This document shows, in pieces, positions 1 to 8,662 of a stretch of 64,000 nucleotides of DNA; within the stretch, counting starts at the first letter, position 1, and each line of letters starts with the position of its first letter. The DNA comes from Sphingomonas psychrotolerans (GTDB lineage: Bacteria; Pseudomonadota; Alphaproteobacteria; Sphingomonadales; Sphingomonadaceae): positions 62,001 through 126,000 of the forward strand of contig NZ_CP024923.1 in NCBI RefSeq assembly GCF_002796605.1. Direction: 5' to 3'. The notes under the pieces were generated by a model. That model saw only the letters and a list, made by a program, of their open reading frames with translations. It was not told the DNA's origin and ran no database searches. The position numbers and the translations under genes were made by a program.

Positions 1-606
1 GATCTTGCCAATCGCGCCAAAAAGCGCGCGCTCGACATCGCATTCACGGTGCCTGTCCTGATCGCTCTGCTTCCGGTGATGCTCGTCGTAGCGATCGCGA
101 TCCGGCTGGAATCGCCGGGTCCGATCTTCTTCCGTCAGGAGCGGATGGGACGCGGCAACCGGATTTTCCAGATCCTTAAGTTCCGCAGCATGCGCGTCGA
201 GACCAGTGATTCGGAGGGAGCGCGCTCCGCTAGTCGCGATGACGACCGGATCACGCGCGTGGGTCGGCTGATCCGCCGGACCAGCATCGACGAATTGCCC
301 CAGCTGATTAACGTGCTGCTCGGCGAGATGAGCCTTGTCGGGCCACGCCCGCATGCGCTCGGCTCGCTCGCCGGCGACGAATTGTTCTGGCGAGTCGATC
401 GCCAATATTGGCTTCGCCACGCGCTCAAGCCCGGGATCACGGGGCTTGCGCAGGTCCGCGGCTTCCGCGGTGCGACCGAGCATCGTCGCGACATCGTCAA
501 TCGGCTCGAGGCCGATCTCGAATATCTGCAGGACTGGAGCCTGTGGCGCGATTTCGGCATCCTCGCGAAAACCGCGCAGGTGCTGGTGCACAAGAACGCC
601 TATTGA
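1..606 (+). CDS. Polyprenyl-phosphate sugar-1-phosphate transferase (5' truncated by window)
   Basis: This is the C-terminal 201 residues of a bacterial sugar transferase of the WcaJ/PssY/GumD family, an inner-membrane enzyme that puts the first sugar phosphate of a repeat unit onto undecaprenyl phosphate. The reading frame is open from base 1, so the true start lies outside; the GTG at 49 is internal. Visible are a hydrophobic membrane segment (about residues 13-38), then SPGPIFFRQERMGR, LKFRSMR, the catalytic-region block RRTSIDELPQLINVLLGEMS and VGPRPHA. These are hallmark blocks of PF02397. Its position at the head of an export and polymerisation gene chain fits an initiating transferase for the exopolysaccharide. 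The first sugar (glucose or galactose phosphate) cannot be told from sequence. Confidence 0.93.
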   Translation, partial: DLANRAKKRALDIAFTVPVLIALLPVMLVVAIAIRLESPGPIFFRQERMGRGNRIFQILKFRSMRVETSDSEGARSASRDDDRITRVGRLIRRTSIDELPQLINVLLGEMSLVGPRPHALGSLAGDELFWRVDRQYWLRHALKPGITGLAQVRGFRGATEHRRDIVNRLEADLEYLQDWSLWRDFGILAKTAQVLVHKNAY

Positions 607-714
607 AGGAGAGGCGGCGGCGCGCGTTAACGATCGCTGCCAAGCTTCCATAAACGATTTTCGTACATAGCCAGTCCCGGGCAATAAGGGTCTCGGGCAG
701 TGGTGGAAAATCTG

Positions 715-897
715 ATGGTGGCAAGCGACGCGGACGCGGGCGCTGCCAAAATGGGACGAGCGGAGCCGATGTGGCTGATGCCCGCGGACTTTCGCGAGCC
801 GATCACAGATCGCATGATCGAGGCCGGATCGCGCTGGGCGGGAATCGCCAGCTTCGTCGTCGCGCTAGGCGCGATCGGCTTTTGGCTGCTGGGCTGA
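715..897 (+). CDS. Small single-pass membrane protein
   Basis: This 60-residue protein has one C-terminal hydrophobic segment (about 40-59, WAGIASFVVALGAIGFWLLG) that ends at the stop codon, preceded by an acidic and polar N-terminal half. The ATG at 715 has GGTGGA a short distance upstream. A GTG at 700 in the same frame would add five residues and cannot be excluded. I do not recognise a family. It lies between the sugar transferase and the outer-membrane barrel gene in the same direction, so it may be a small accessory of the exopolysaccharide machinery, but that is inference from position only. Confidence 0.5.
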   Translation: MVASDADAGAAKMGRAEPMWLMPADFREPITDRMIEAGSRWAGIASFVVALGAIGFWLLG

Positions 898-1120
898 GTC
901 GAATCGCCTGAAGCTTCGGGGAAGCGGCGGTCGCTGTCCCAGAAACGAACAAACCGTGCCTTTGGCGCGACCAACCGCATTTGCGCCGGTGGGCAGCGGC
1001 GACCGAACGCGCTAGCGTGACCAAATTGCTGCACTGCAATGAGGTCGAGAGCGCGTGCCTAGCTCTGACGAAAGAGTATCTGGTCTAAATTCTCTCGCAA
1101 CTGCGAACGGTTGCGGAGCT

Positions 1121-2317
1121 ATGCGACGCGTCGCGGGTCCTTGGCGCCTGGCGCTTGGTGGCGCGCTGCTCGCGGGGCTGTGTGCCACGTCGGCGCATGC
1201 GCAGGAAAAGCGGCGAGCCCGACCCCCGCAAGGGGCGGAGCAGGGGCTACGGATCACGCCTTCGCTGACCGCTGTCTATGACGACAATGTCTATCGCGTC
1301 GACTCGCGCACCGGGGATCCCGTCGCCGATGTGATCGTCACGCCGGCGATCGAGGCGCGCTATGATCGCGATATCGGCGTGCGTGCGATCAGTCTGCGCG
1401 CGGTTGCCGGCTATGATCGTTTCCTTTCCGAAAGCGGCCGCAGCAAGCCACGTTTCGAGCTGGAGGGTTCGGGCAAGTTGCTGATCGCGGGGCAATGTGC
1501 GGTGCGGCCGCTCGCCAGCTATCGTCAGCAGCGCGCCGATTATGGCGACATCAACAGCGCCAGCGAGAATCTTCAGAAGTTCTCGACGCTCGGCGTCTCG
1601 GCCGATTGCGAGCGGCCTGCCGGCCTCTATCCGGTGGCCGCATGGCGGCGCGATACCACCCGCAATGGCGACGGCTTCGAATATGCCGACCAGACGAGCA
1701 ATCTCTATCGCGCCGGGATCGGCTATGCACGGCCGAGTCTCGGCAAGCTGACGGCCTATTACGAGCACGTCACCAGCGAGCGGCCGGCGCTGGCGGTGGA
1801 GAATCGCAGCGACGCTTATGGACTGTCCTTCTCGCGTGCGGTCTCGCCGCTGACGTCGATCGATGCCGATATTCGCTGGATGCACGTGACGAGCAGTTCC
1901 GCTGCGATCGGAGATTATGACGGCCCGGGCTGGGCGGTGCGCGTCTCGACCACGGCGATCCCGCGAGTGAAGCTCACCGCCTCGACCGAACGGACGATTG
2001 TCAACGACAGCCTGATCGCGACCGGATTTGCCGTGCGCACCGCCCACCGCCTGTCGGCCGAAGTGGCGCTCAGCGAGCTCACGACGATCGGTGCGTTCGG
2101 CGAGCTGGTCCGGCGCGAATTTCGCCACGATGCGGCGATCCGGCCGTTCAACTATACGAACGATCGAACGAACCAGTTCGGTTTGATGGCGACGCGTAAG
2201 CTGACCGAGCGCTTCGCCCTCGACCTCTCGCTATCCCGCTTCGATCGCGCCACCAACAGCGATGTGTCGAACTATCGTGCAACACGCGTGGCACTTGGTG
2301 CCACCATGAGGTTTTAA
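1121..2317 (+). CDS. Outer-membrane beta-barrel protein of the exopolysaccharide locus
   Basis: The protein has 398 residues from the ATG at 1121; an in-frame GTG at 1055 would add 22 residues ahead of the signal peptide and is less likely. It starts with a clear signal peptide (RRVAGPWRLALGGALLAGLCATSAHAQ). After that come alternating short beta-strand-like stretches with many aromatic and charged residues, ending in ATRVALGATMRF with a terminal Phe, as outer-membrane barrels do. It resembles the BBP2-type barrels (PF10082) found in sphingomonad and exosortase-associated exopolysaccharide loci. The gene is followed three bases later by the Wza-like exporter, so a role in polymer passage through the outer membrane is likely. 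That role is inferred from context. Confidence 0.75.
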   Translation: MRRVAGPWRLALGGALLAGLCATSAHAQEKRRARPPQGAEQGLRITPSLTAVYDDNVYRVDSRTGDPVADVIVTPAIEARYDRDIGVRAISLRAVAGYDRFLSESGRSKPRFELEGSGKLLIAGQCAVRPLASYRQQRADYGDINSASENLQKFSTLGVSADCERPAGLYPVAAWRRDTTRNGDGFEYADQTSNLYRAGIGYARPSLGKLTAYYEHVTSERPALAVENRSDAYGLSFSRAVSPLTSIDADIRWMHVTSSSAAIGDYDGPGWAVRVSTTAIPRVKLTASTERTIVNDSLIATGFAVRTAHRLSAEVALSELTTIGAFGELVRREFRHDAAIRPFNYTNDRTNQFGLMATRKLTERFALDLSLSRFDRATNSDVSNYRATRVALGATMRF

Positions 2318-2320
2318 CCG

Positions 2321-3124
2321 ATGAGGAACATTTTCCTGAACCACCGTCTCGCCTCCGCAGCACTGGCCGCGTCGATCCTCACCGTGCCCGCGACGGCGCA
2401 GACCAATGGCGCCGGCGCCCCGGCCGCGCTCGACGGCTATCGTCTCGGTCCTGACGACGAGGTCAAGGTCCTGATCTACGGCCAGCCCGATCTGTCGGTG
2501 ACCACCCGGGTCAAGGCCGACGGGACGATCCGGCTGGCGATGCTCGGCGCGGTCGAGGTGCGCGGCAAGACCACGGCCGAACTCGCCGACGCGATCGCCG
2601 CCGGCTATGCCAAGGGCGGCTATCTCGAACGGCCGTCAGTCAATGTCGAGATGTCGCAGTTCGTCAGCCGCTCGGTCACGGTGCTCGGCAACGTGCCGCA
2701 GGCGGGCAATTATCCGCTCGACCGGCCCTATAGCGTCGCGGCGATGCTCGCCAAGGCGGGCGGGGCGACCGTGACCGGCGCCAATGCAGTGATTCTCACC
2801 CCCGCCGACGGCAGCGGCCCGGTGCGGATCTCGCTCGCCGACATGAGTGCCGGGGCCGGCCGGCCGCTTTCCCCCGGCGACATTCTGTTCGTGCCTCCCG
2901 CCGAGAAGATTTATGTCTACGGCCAGGTGCAGGAGCCCGGCGCGTTCAACTTCGTCCCCGGCCAGACCTTCCGCCAGGCACTCGCGCTCGCCGGCGGACC
3001 CACGCTCGCCGGCTCGACCAAACGCATCAAGGTGCGCCGCGCCGGCAAGGAAGTTGAAGGCATCAATCTCGACGACGCCGTCCAGCCCGAGGACGTACTC
3101 GTCATTCGCGAGAAGCTGTTTTGA
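2321..3124 (+). CDS. Wza-like polysaccharide export protein
   Basis: This 267-residue periplasmic/outer-membrane exporter of the Poly_export plus SLBB family is related to Wza, GumB and sphingan exporters such as GelD/SpsD. A signal peptide ends near ATAQ (residue 27). Then comes YRLGPDDEVKVLIYGQPDLS with TRVKADGTIRLAMLGAVEV, the typical Poly_export domain. Two SLBB-like segments follow (SVTVLGNVPQAGNYPL and KIYVYGQVQEPGAFNF). There is no lipobox cysteine, unlike E. coli Wza, as in other short exporters. The stop overlaps the following reading frame, and the AAA ATPase and Wzz-like genes follow directly. Confidence 0.92.
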   Translation: MRNIFLNHRLASAALAASILTVPATAQTNGAGAPAALDGYRLGPDDEVKVLIYGQPDLSVTTRVKADGTIRLAMLGAVEVRGKTTAELADAIAAGYAKGGYLERPSVNVEMSQFVSRSVTVLGNVPQAGNYPLDRPYSVAAMLAKAGGATVTGANAVILTPADGSGPVRISLADMSAGAGRPLSPGDILFVPPAEKIYVYGQVQEPGAFNFVPGQTFRQALALAGGPTLAGSTKRIKVRRAGKEVEGINLDDAVQPEDVLVIREKLF

Positions 3125-3150
3125 GTATTGCGTACAACCGGAGGCACGGC

Positions 3151-4491
3151 ATGAGCTGGAGCGAGCGATTGCAGCATTGGCTGCGGGGGCTGCTTGGTGG
3201 AGACGCCGGCAACAGACGCATTCCCGAGCGGCTCGATTATGTCGCGCCCGTCGAGGAAGCGGCCCTTGTGCCGATCTCGACCGGCCGCGCTTCCATGGCG
3301 CAGCCGAGCATCGCCTTCCGACGCAACGCCGTATTCGCGGCGTTCAACACCGCAGTGCCGGTGAGCGACCGCCATGGGCTGGCCGGGCGCAAGAAGGAGC
3401 TGGCCCGGCTGATCGACGCGGTGGTCAAGCAGCGCAAGCACGCTTTGGTCTATGGCGCGCGCGGATCGGGCAAAACCTCGCTGGCGCGTGTGTTCGGTGA
3501 TCTCGCCGACGAGGCCGGCTGCGTCGCGCTCTATGGCTCGGCGAGCGAGGGCACCGACATCGACGGGCTGTTCCGTCCATTCCTCGACGAATTGCCGCTC
3601 CAGCGCGGGATTGGCGGCACGATCCCCGCGGATCGCGCGATGGGCGTCCAGCAGATCGCCAATCTCTTCGTCCAGGGCGTCACCCAGCGCACGCTGCTGA
3701 TCGTCGACGAGTTCGATCGCGTAACCACAGAACGCACCCGGCACGAAGTCGCGTCGCTGCTCAAGCTGCTCACCGACATGCACTCCGCGGTGCAAATCGT
3801 GCTGGTCGGCATCGCTGGCAATGTCGACGGGCTACTTGCGGCGCATCCGTCGCTGCGGCGGCATCTGTTCGCCCAGCCGGTTGCGCCGATCGAGCGCGAC
3901 GAGCTTGCCGGTCTGCTGCGGCTTTGTGCGCAGCAAGCCGGGCTCGCCTTCGAGGAAGACGCCCTCCAGACGATCGTCTCGGCGGCGATCGGTTCGCCTT
4001 ATCACGCACGCGTGTTCGGAATGCACGCGGCGTTGAGCGCGGAGGCGGCCGGGCGCGAGCGGATCGCGCTTGCCGACGCGCAAAAGGGCCTTGCCGAGGC
4101 GTTGGCCGAATGGAGCGATCTGACTCCCGAAATCTGCGCCGTGTTCGAGCGGGCGCTCGGCCAGGCGGGTTCACTCCGCGGCATGATCGCGCTGGCGGGC
4201 GTGCTCGCCGCGCACGCGCCCGTGCTCACTTTCGAACGCATGACGGCGGCAGGCGTGGACCTGTTCGGCGACGAGCTGGGCGGCCCCGCCGCAGTCGATC
4301 GCACGATCGGGCTGATCGCGCCGGCGCTGAGCGAGGATGGCATGCCCGGCGAGCTCCAGTTCGCCGATTCGCTGTCGCCGCAATTCCTCGTGCTGATGGC
4401 TAACGGCGCGGCACTGCGTTCACGCGACGCCGCGCCGGTGGCGCGCGACACCCTCGATGCACGCGAACTTCTCCAGGGAGTCGGGCTATGA
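3151..4491 (+). CDS. AAA-type ATPase within the exopolysaccharide export operon
   Basis: This cytoplasmic ATPase has 446 residues from the ATG at 3151. That ATG is chosen because GGAGG lies six bases upstream; a TTG at 3121 is in frame but overlaps the previous stop. It shows an intact Walker A (GARGSGKT, about 102-109) and Walker B (TLLIVDEFDR, about 181-190), in the style of ORC/Cdc6 or GspA-like AAA proteins. A helical C-terminal half follows. No membrane segment is evident. It sits between the Wza-like and Wzz-like genes and overlaps the latter by ATGA. A regulatory or energising role in polymer assembly is plausible but unproven. It is notable that the CpsD-like protein two genes on has lost its P-loop. 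Confidence 0.8.
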   Translation: MSWSERLQHWLRGLLGGDAGNRRIPERLDYVAPVEEAALVPISTGRASMAQPSIAFRRNAVFAAFNTAVPVSDRHGLAGRKKELARLIDAVVKQRKHALVYGARGSGKTSLARVFGDLADEAGCVALYGSASEGTDIDGLFRPFLDELPLQRGIGGTIPADRAMGVQQIANLFVQGVTQRTLLIVDEFDRVTTERTRHEVASLLKLLTDMHSAVQIVLVGIAGNVDGLLAAHPSLRRHLFAQPVAPIERDELAGLLRLCAQQAGLAFEEDALQTIVSAAIGSPYHARVFGMHAALSAEAAGRERIALADAQKGLAEALAEWSDLTPEICAVFERALGQAGSLRGMIALAGVLAAHAPVLTFERMTAAGVDLFGDELGGPAAVDRTIGLIAPALSEDGMPGELQFADSLSPQFLVLMANGAALRSRDAAPVARDTLDARELLQGVGL

Positions 4492-5849
4492 CGATCAAGG
4501 CAGCCGATCTGATCGAAGCGCTCAAGGCGCGCTGGCTGCTGGTGGCCGCCATAGCCGGGGTGCTGTTCGCGATCGTCGCGGGCATCGCGCTGATGCAGCC
4601 CCGCCAATATCTGGCGACCTCGTCGCTGTTGCTCGACCTCTCGCAGACCGACCCCACCGATAGCGCGCAGCAGCAGCAGGGGCGGGTCGAAACCGATTCG
4701 ATCATCGCGACGCAGGTCGATCTGATCCGCAGCGCCAAGGTCACCGATGCGGTCGCCAAGGCCGCCGGTTTCCTCGACGCGATCCCCGCCGATGTCCCCC
4801 CCGCGGCGCGGCTGCAGCAGGCATCGGCGCGGGTGCGTGCCGGGTTGACGGTCACCACCGGGCGGCAGAGCAACGTGCTCCAGATCCAGTTTCTCGATCC
4901 CGATCCGGCGGTCGCCGCGCGGGTCGCCAATCTCGCGGCGCAGATCTACATGCGCGAGCAGGTCAGCCTGCGCGCATCGGCGGCGCAGGGCTCGGCGCAA
5001 TGGTTCGAGGCGCGCACCGCCGATGTTCGCCGCCGTTACGAAGTCGCCCAGAAGCGGCTCTCGGACTTCCAGCGCGCGCACGACATCATCGGCATGAACC
5101 GCATGGATCTCGAGGCCGAGAAGCTCAAAAATCTCTCGGCGCACCTCGTCCAGGCCCAGGCCGACGCCGCCGCGGCGCATTCCAAATCGGGGTCGGCGGC
5201 AGTGCCCGAAGTGGCGTCCTCGCTGGTCGTCCAGAATATCGAGGAAGCCGTCGCAACCCAGGCGGGCAAGGTGGCGCAGCTCGGCAAGTCGCTGGGTCCC
5301 AACCACCCGCAGATGGTCGCCGCCAGGGCCGAATTGGGCCAACTCCAGGCAAGCCTCCACGCCGCGCGCTCCAACCAGGCGTCATCGATGACCGCCAACA
5401 GCAGCGCGGCAACGCGCCGGGAGGCCGAACTGCGCGGCGAAATGTCGGCGCAGGAGGATCGCATGATCCGCATGTCCGGCGTGCAGGACCAGTTGATGGT
5501 GATGCAGCGCGACGTCGAAGCGGCGCGCCAGACCTACGACACCGTTCGCCAGCGGTTCAACGAAGCCGCGCTCAAGAGCCAGATCTCGCAGCCTAATGCG
5601 AGCCTGCTCGACGAGGCCACGGTGCCGCTGTTCCCGGCACGCCCGAGCCTGCCCTTGTGGTTCGCTGCCGGCATCGCGCTGGGGCTGCTCGCCGGTGTCG
5701 CAATGGTGGTGCTGGGCGAGATCCTGCGCCCGCGGGTGCGCACGGCGAACGGCCTCGCTGCGGCGACCGAAGTCGAAGTGATCGCCGATCTTTCCCCGAA
5801 ATCACGGGCCGTCGAAGGCCTGTTCATGCCACGTCAGGAGGCTGCATGA
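4488..5849 (+). CDS. Wzz/GumC-like polysaccharide co-polymerase
   Basis: This 453-residue inner-membrane protein has the PCP topology: TM1 at about 16-36 (WLLVAAIAGVLFAIVAGIALM), a large periplasmic region rich in predicted coiled coil, and TM2 at about 388-412 (LPLWFAAGIALGLLAGVAMV), followed by a 40-residue cytoplasmic tail. The FPARPSLP motif before TM2 matches the Pro-rich motif of Wzz and GumC proteins. There is no fused kinase domain; a CpsD-like partner is encoded next, overlapping by ATGA. The role is control of chain length and coupling of Wzy polymerisation to export, as in SpsC/GelC and GumC systems. Confidence 0.9.
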   Translation: MTIKAADLIEALKARWLLVAAIAGVLFAIVAGIALMQPRQYLATSSLLLDLSQTDPTDSAQQQQGRVETDSIIATQVDLIRSAKVTDAVAKAAGFLDAIPADVPPAARLQQASARVRAGLTVTTGRQSNVLQIQFLDPDPAVAARVANLAAQIYMREQVSLRASAAQGSAQWFEARTADVRRRYEVAQKRLSDFQRAHDIIGMNRMDLEAEKLKNLSAHLVQAQADAAAAHSKSGSAAVPEVASSLVVQNIEEAVATQAGKVAQLGKSLGPNHPQMVAARAELGQLQASLHAARSNQASSMTANSSAATRREAELRGEMSAQEDRMIRMSGVQDQLMVMQRDVEAARQTYDTVRQRFNEAALKSQISQPNASLLDEATVPLFPARPSLPLWFAAGIALGLLAGVAMVVLGEILRPRVRTANGLAAATEVEVIADLSPKSRAVEGLFMPRQEAA

Positions 5850-6592
5850 GGCTCCGTTCCACTGCGGGCGCAAACCCGCTGCTCGACGCGACCTTCCATC
5901 TGGCGGGCGATGAGGCGCCCGCGCTGACCGGCCTGGGCTTGCTCGATGCCGGTGACGAGCGGGTAGATCCGCTGGTCACTGCGGCGTTCGACGCCGATCA
6001 TCCCTATGTGGCAAAGGTGCGGAAGGTCCGCGCCAAGCTGCTCGCCACCGCGCGCGAGGCCCGCGGCGCCGATGGCCGGTTGCGGCTAGCCTTGCTGTCG
6101 CTGCAGGGGGGTGACGAGGCTTCGATCCTCGCCGCCAATCTTGCGACGGTGATGGCGCAGATGGACGGACCGACGATCCTCGTCGACGCCGATGTCGATC
6201 GGCCGTCGCTCGATCGGCTGTTGCGGCTGCCCAATCGCATCGGGCTCGCCGAGCAACTGGGCGGCATGGCACTGCGCCTGCCGGTGCTCCAGACTGCGAT
6301 CGACCGGCTCTGGCTGATGCCCGCCGGCCAGGCCGCGGGCGGCGCGGCGACCTTGGTCGAAAAGGGGTCGCTGGCCGAGGCGGCGCAGGGCTGGAACCTG
6401 CCCGAAGCCAATCTGCTCGCCTATCTCGCCGAGCGCCCGCGTGGCGGCACTGCCTTCGGCAACATCCTCGAGAAGTTCGACGCAGTGGTGCTGGTCACGC
6501 GGCGCGGAGTGACGCCGCTCTCCGAGGTTCGTCGGGTGATCGACGATCTCGACCGGCATCATATTCCGATCGCCGGCTCGGTGGTCAGCTGA
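5846..6592 (+). CDS. CpsD/BY-kinase-like protein with degenerate P-loop
   Basis: This 248-residue protein starts at the ATG at 5846, with AGGAGG just upstream and ATGA overlap with the Wzz-like gene. It aligns in layout with the cytoplasmic ATPase/kinase partner of Wzz (CpsD, CapB, SpsE). The Walker A-prime segment TILVDADVDRPS (about 110-121) is kept. Where the family has GEGKST before the conserved AANLA, this protein reads GDEASI (about 89-94), so the P-loop glycine and the ATP-binding lysine are gone. There is no C-terminal tyrosine cluster; the protein ends in AGSVVS. It is therefore probably not an active tyrosine kinase but a structural partner of the co-polymerase. The intact AAA ATPase two genes upstream may supply ATPase activity; this is inference. 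Confidence 0.78.
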   Translation: MRLRSTAGANPLLDATFHLAGDEAPALTGLGLLDAGDERVDPLVTAAFDADHPYVAKVRKVRAKLLATAREARGADGRLRLALLSLQGGDEASILAANLATVMAQMDGPTILVDADVDRPSLDRLLRLPNRIGLAEQLGGMALRLPVLQTAIDRLWLMPAGQAAGGAATLVEKGSLAEAAQGWNLPEANLLAYLAERPRGGTAFGNILEKFDAVVLVTRRGVTPLSEVRRVIDDLDRHHIPIAGSVVS

Positions 6593-6603
6593 GGGGCGGG
6601 CAC

Positions 6604-7398
6604 ATGCACGGAATTACTACCGAGCCCGGGCTGGGCGACAGCGGCCGTCTGGAAACCGTGCGCGTCGGCGGCGTGCCGGTGTCGACGCTGTCGCTCCGCG
6701 CGCTGATCGAGCGGATGCTGCGCGACGCGCCGCGGCGGGTTGCGGCGGGCGAACCTGCGCTGCTGGTGTTCGATTGCAACGGCCACGGGCTGTCGCTCAA
6801 CGCGACCGATCCGGCCTTCGCCAGGGATCTGGCGCAGGGCGATCTGATCCACGCCGACGGCCAGGTTATCGTCAAGGCGTCGCACTGGGTCGGCGGGCCG
6901 GCGATCGCCGACCGGTCGAGCACCACCGACATGTTCATCGACAGCCTGCCCGGCGCCGCGGCGGCCAAGGTGCGTTACTATCTGCTCGGCGGCACCGAAC
7001 AGGTGAACAAGGACTGCGCCGAGCGGATCATCAGCACGACGCCCGGGCTCGAACTTGCCGGCCGCCGCAACGGTTTCTGGAAGGCGGACGAGGAGCAAGC
7101 GGTGATCGACGCGATCAACGCCGCCGCGCCCGACGTCCTCTGGGTCGGCACCGGCAAGCCGCGCGAACAGGCGTTCTGCGTGCGCCACCGCGACCGGATC
7201 AAAGCGGGCTGGATCGTCACCTGTGGCGGGCTGTTCAACTACATCACCGGCGATTATCCGCGCGCGCCGATGTGGATGCAGAATGCCGGGCTCGAATGGC
7301 TCCATCGCATGGCGACCAATCCGCGCCATCTCGCGTGGCGCTACCTGACCACCAATCCGCACGCATTGTACCTGATCTGGAAGCATCGGAATGGCTGA
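6604..7398 (+). CDS. WecB/TagA/CpsF family glycosyltransferase (GT26)
   Basis: This 264-residue membrane-associated glycosyltransferase probably extends the lipid-linked repeat unit. Diagnostic blocks are NGHGLSLN near the N-terminus, ADGQVIVKASHW with the conserved Asp-Gly, LLGGTEQVNKDCAE, VGTGKPREQAF (the family normally has G-x-P-x-Q-E, here lightly altered), and the C-terminal PMWMQNAGLEWLHRMATNP with RYLTTNP. GGGGCGGGC precedes the ATG. Its length fits the family (240-270). GumM of the xanthan locus is the same family and adds a glucuronic acid; donor specificity here is unknown. The flippase gene overlaps its last eight bases. Confidence 0.9.
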   Translation: MHGITTEPGLGDSGRLETVRVGGVPVSTLSLRALIERMLRDAPRRVAAGEPALLVFDCNGHGLSLNATDPAFARDLAQGDLIHADGQVIVKASHWVGGPAIADRSSTTDMFIDSLPGAAAAKVRYYLLGGTEQVNKDCAERIISTTPGLELAGRRNGFWKADEEQAVIDAINAAAPDVLWVGTGKPREQAFCVRHRDRIKAGWIVTCGGLFNYITGDYPRAPMWMQNAGLEWLHRMATNPRHLAWRYLTTNPHALYLIWKHRNG

Positions 7399-8662
7399 GG
7401 CGCCTGCCATGGTTCCTCAACGAAAGCCGCTCCGCGCCACCTTGGCACGGTTCGGGCTGGCGAGCATGTCCTCGGCCGCGGTGTCGGTCAGTCATCTGCT
7501 CGTCCAGCTCGTATCGGTGCGTCGGCTCGAGGCGAGCGAGATCGGTACGCTGGCCTTCCTGCTGGTGATCATCCAGTTCGGCTACAGCCTGTCCAACGCT
7601 TTGGTCTCGACGCCCTATGCGATCGCCGTGAACCAGCGCGAGGACGGCACCGAGGAAGGCTTCGACTTCTTCTTCCCGGTAAATCTTCTGCTCGCGCTGT
7701 CGCAGGCTTTGCTCTGCGCTGCGATCGGCTGGGCGATGGCTGGGCCCTGGGCTGCGGCGGCGTTCGGGCTGGCGGGTTTTTTCTCGCTGCTCCGCTGGTT
7801 CGGGCGCGCCAATGCCTATGCGCACCACACCCCCGGCGGCGCGGCTATTTCCGATGTGGTCTATGCCGTGTTCGTGGTCGCTGGCGTGGGCGCCACGCTT
7901 GCTTTCGGGCCGCGGCTCGAGCTGTTCGGCGCAGTGCTCGCGGGTGCCGGGCTGGTTGCGCTGATCCCCTTCGGTGCAGGCTTCCTTGCGCGACACCGGC
8001 CAACCGGGCTCGGCCGCGCCTTTGCCAATTACGGCCCGGTGTGGAAGCGCCAGTCCGCGTGGACGCTGATCGGCGTGATCACCACCGAGGCGACCTCGAA
8101 CGCGCACAGCTATATCGTCACGCTCTTCGCCGGCCCCGCGGCGTTCGCGCCGATCGCCGTCGGCATGCTGTTCTTCCGCCCGGTCAATGTCTGCATCACG
8201 GCGCTGACCCAGCTCGAACGCCCGCGCATGGCCCGCGCGGTGGGGAAGGGTGACGACAAGTCCGCCCGCGGATCGGCGCGCGCGTTCATGGCTGCGCTGG
8301 TGGTGATCTGGGTCCTCACCGCAGTCACCGCCGCGGGTATCCTGTGGTTCTTCCCGCACATCATTATCAAGCCGACCTTGTCGGTGCAGACAGTGATGAT
8401 CGCCGTCGCCCTTTGCGCCGCTTTGTCGCTGGTCCAGTGCCTCCAGGCGCCGATGAGCGTGCTCACCCAGGCGCGCGGCGCGTTCAAGCCGCTTGCCGCG
8501 ACCAGCGTGCGGAGCTGCTTCGTCGGCGTCGGCGCGGTAGTCGCGATCACTTTGCTCGCGCCTTCGGTCTATACGATCGCCGGCGTGGTGTTGGCACAGC
8601 TGGTGATGATGCTCGGCATCTGGCGGCTCGATCGGCGTGCGCGGCGCGAGATGGCAGAATGA
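7391..8662 (+). CDS. Wzx-like lipid-linked oligosaccharide flippase
   Basis: This 423-residue polytopic inner-membrane protein has about 12 hydrophobic segments in the pattern of the MOP/polysaccharide transporter superfamily. It has an amphipathic N-terminus (LRATLARFGLASMSSAAVSV) and charged loops such as RLEASEIG and QLERPRMARAVGKGD. Wzx-type proteins flip the undecaprenyl-linked repeat unit to the periplasm. Low sequence conservation is normal for the family, so the call rests on topology and on placement between a glycosyltransferase and the polymerase gene. It overlaps both neighbours, suggesting translational coupling. Confidence 0.82.
   Translation: MAEAPAMVPQRKPLRATLARFGLASMSSAAVSVSHLLVQLVSVRRLEASEIGTLAFLLVIIQFGYSLSNALVSTPYAIAVNQREDGTEEGFDFFFPVNLLLALSQALLCAAIGWAMAGPWAAAAFGLAGFFSLLRWFGRANAYAHHTPGGAAISDVVYAVFVVAGVGATLAFGPRLELFGAVLAGAGLVALIPFGAGFLARHRPTGLGRAFANYGPVWKRQSAWTLIGVITTEATSNAHSYIVTLFAGPAAFAPIAVGMLFFRPVNVCITALTQLERPRMARAVGKGDDKSARGSARAFMAALVVIWVLTAVTAAGILWFFPHIIIKPTLSVQTVMIAVALCAALSLVQCLQAPMSVLTQARGAFKPLAATSVRSCFVGVGAVVAITLLAPSVYTIAGVVLAQLVMMLGIWRLDRRARREMAE

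Noticed and set aside
1025..1045. Imperfect palindrome around TTGCTGCACTGCAA before the outer-membrane barrel gene
   Set aside because: Short, imperfect and found once, so there is no support for a regulatory role.
8344..8658. Upstream extension of the Wzy-like frame into the flippase gene
   Set aside because: The extension has no membrane segments or conservation, and the ATG at 8659 overlaps the flippase stop as in other gene pairs of the operon.
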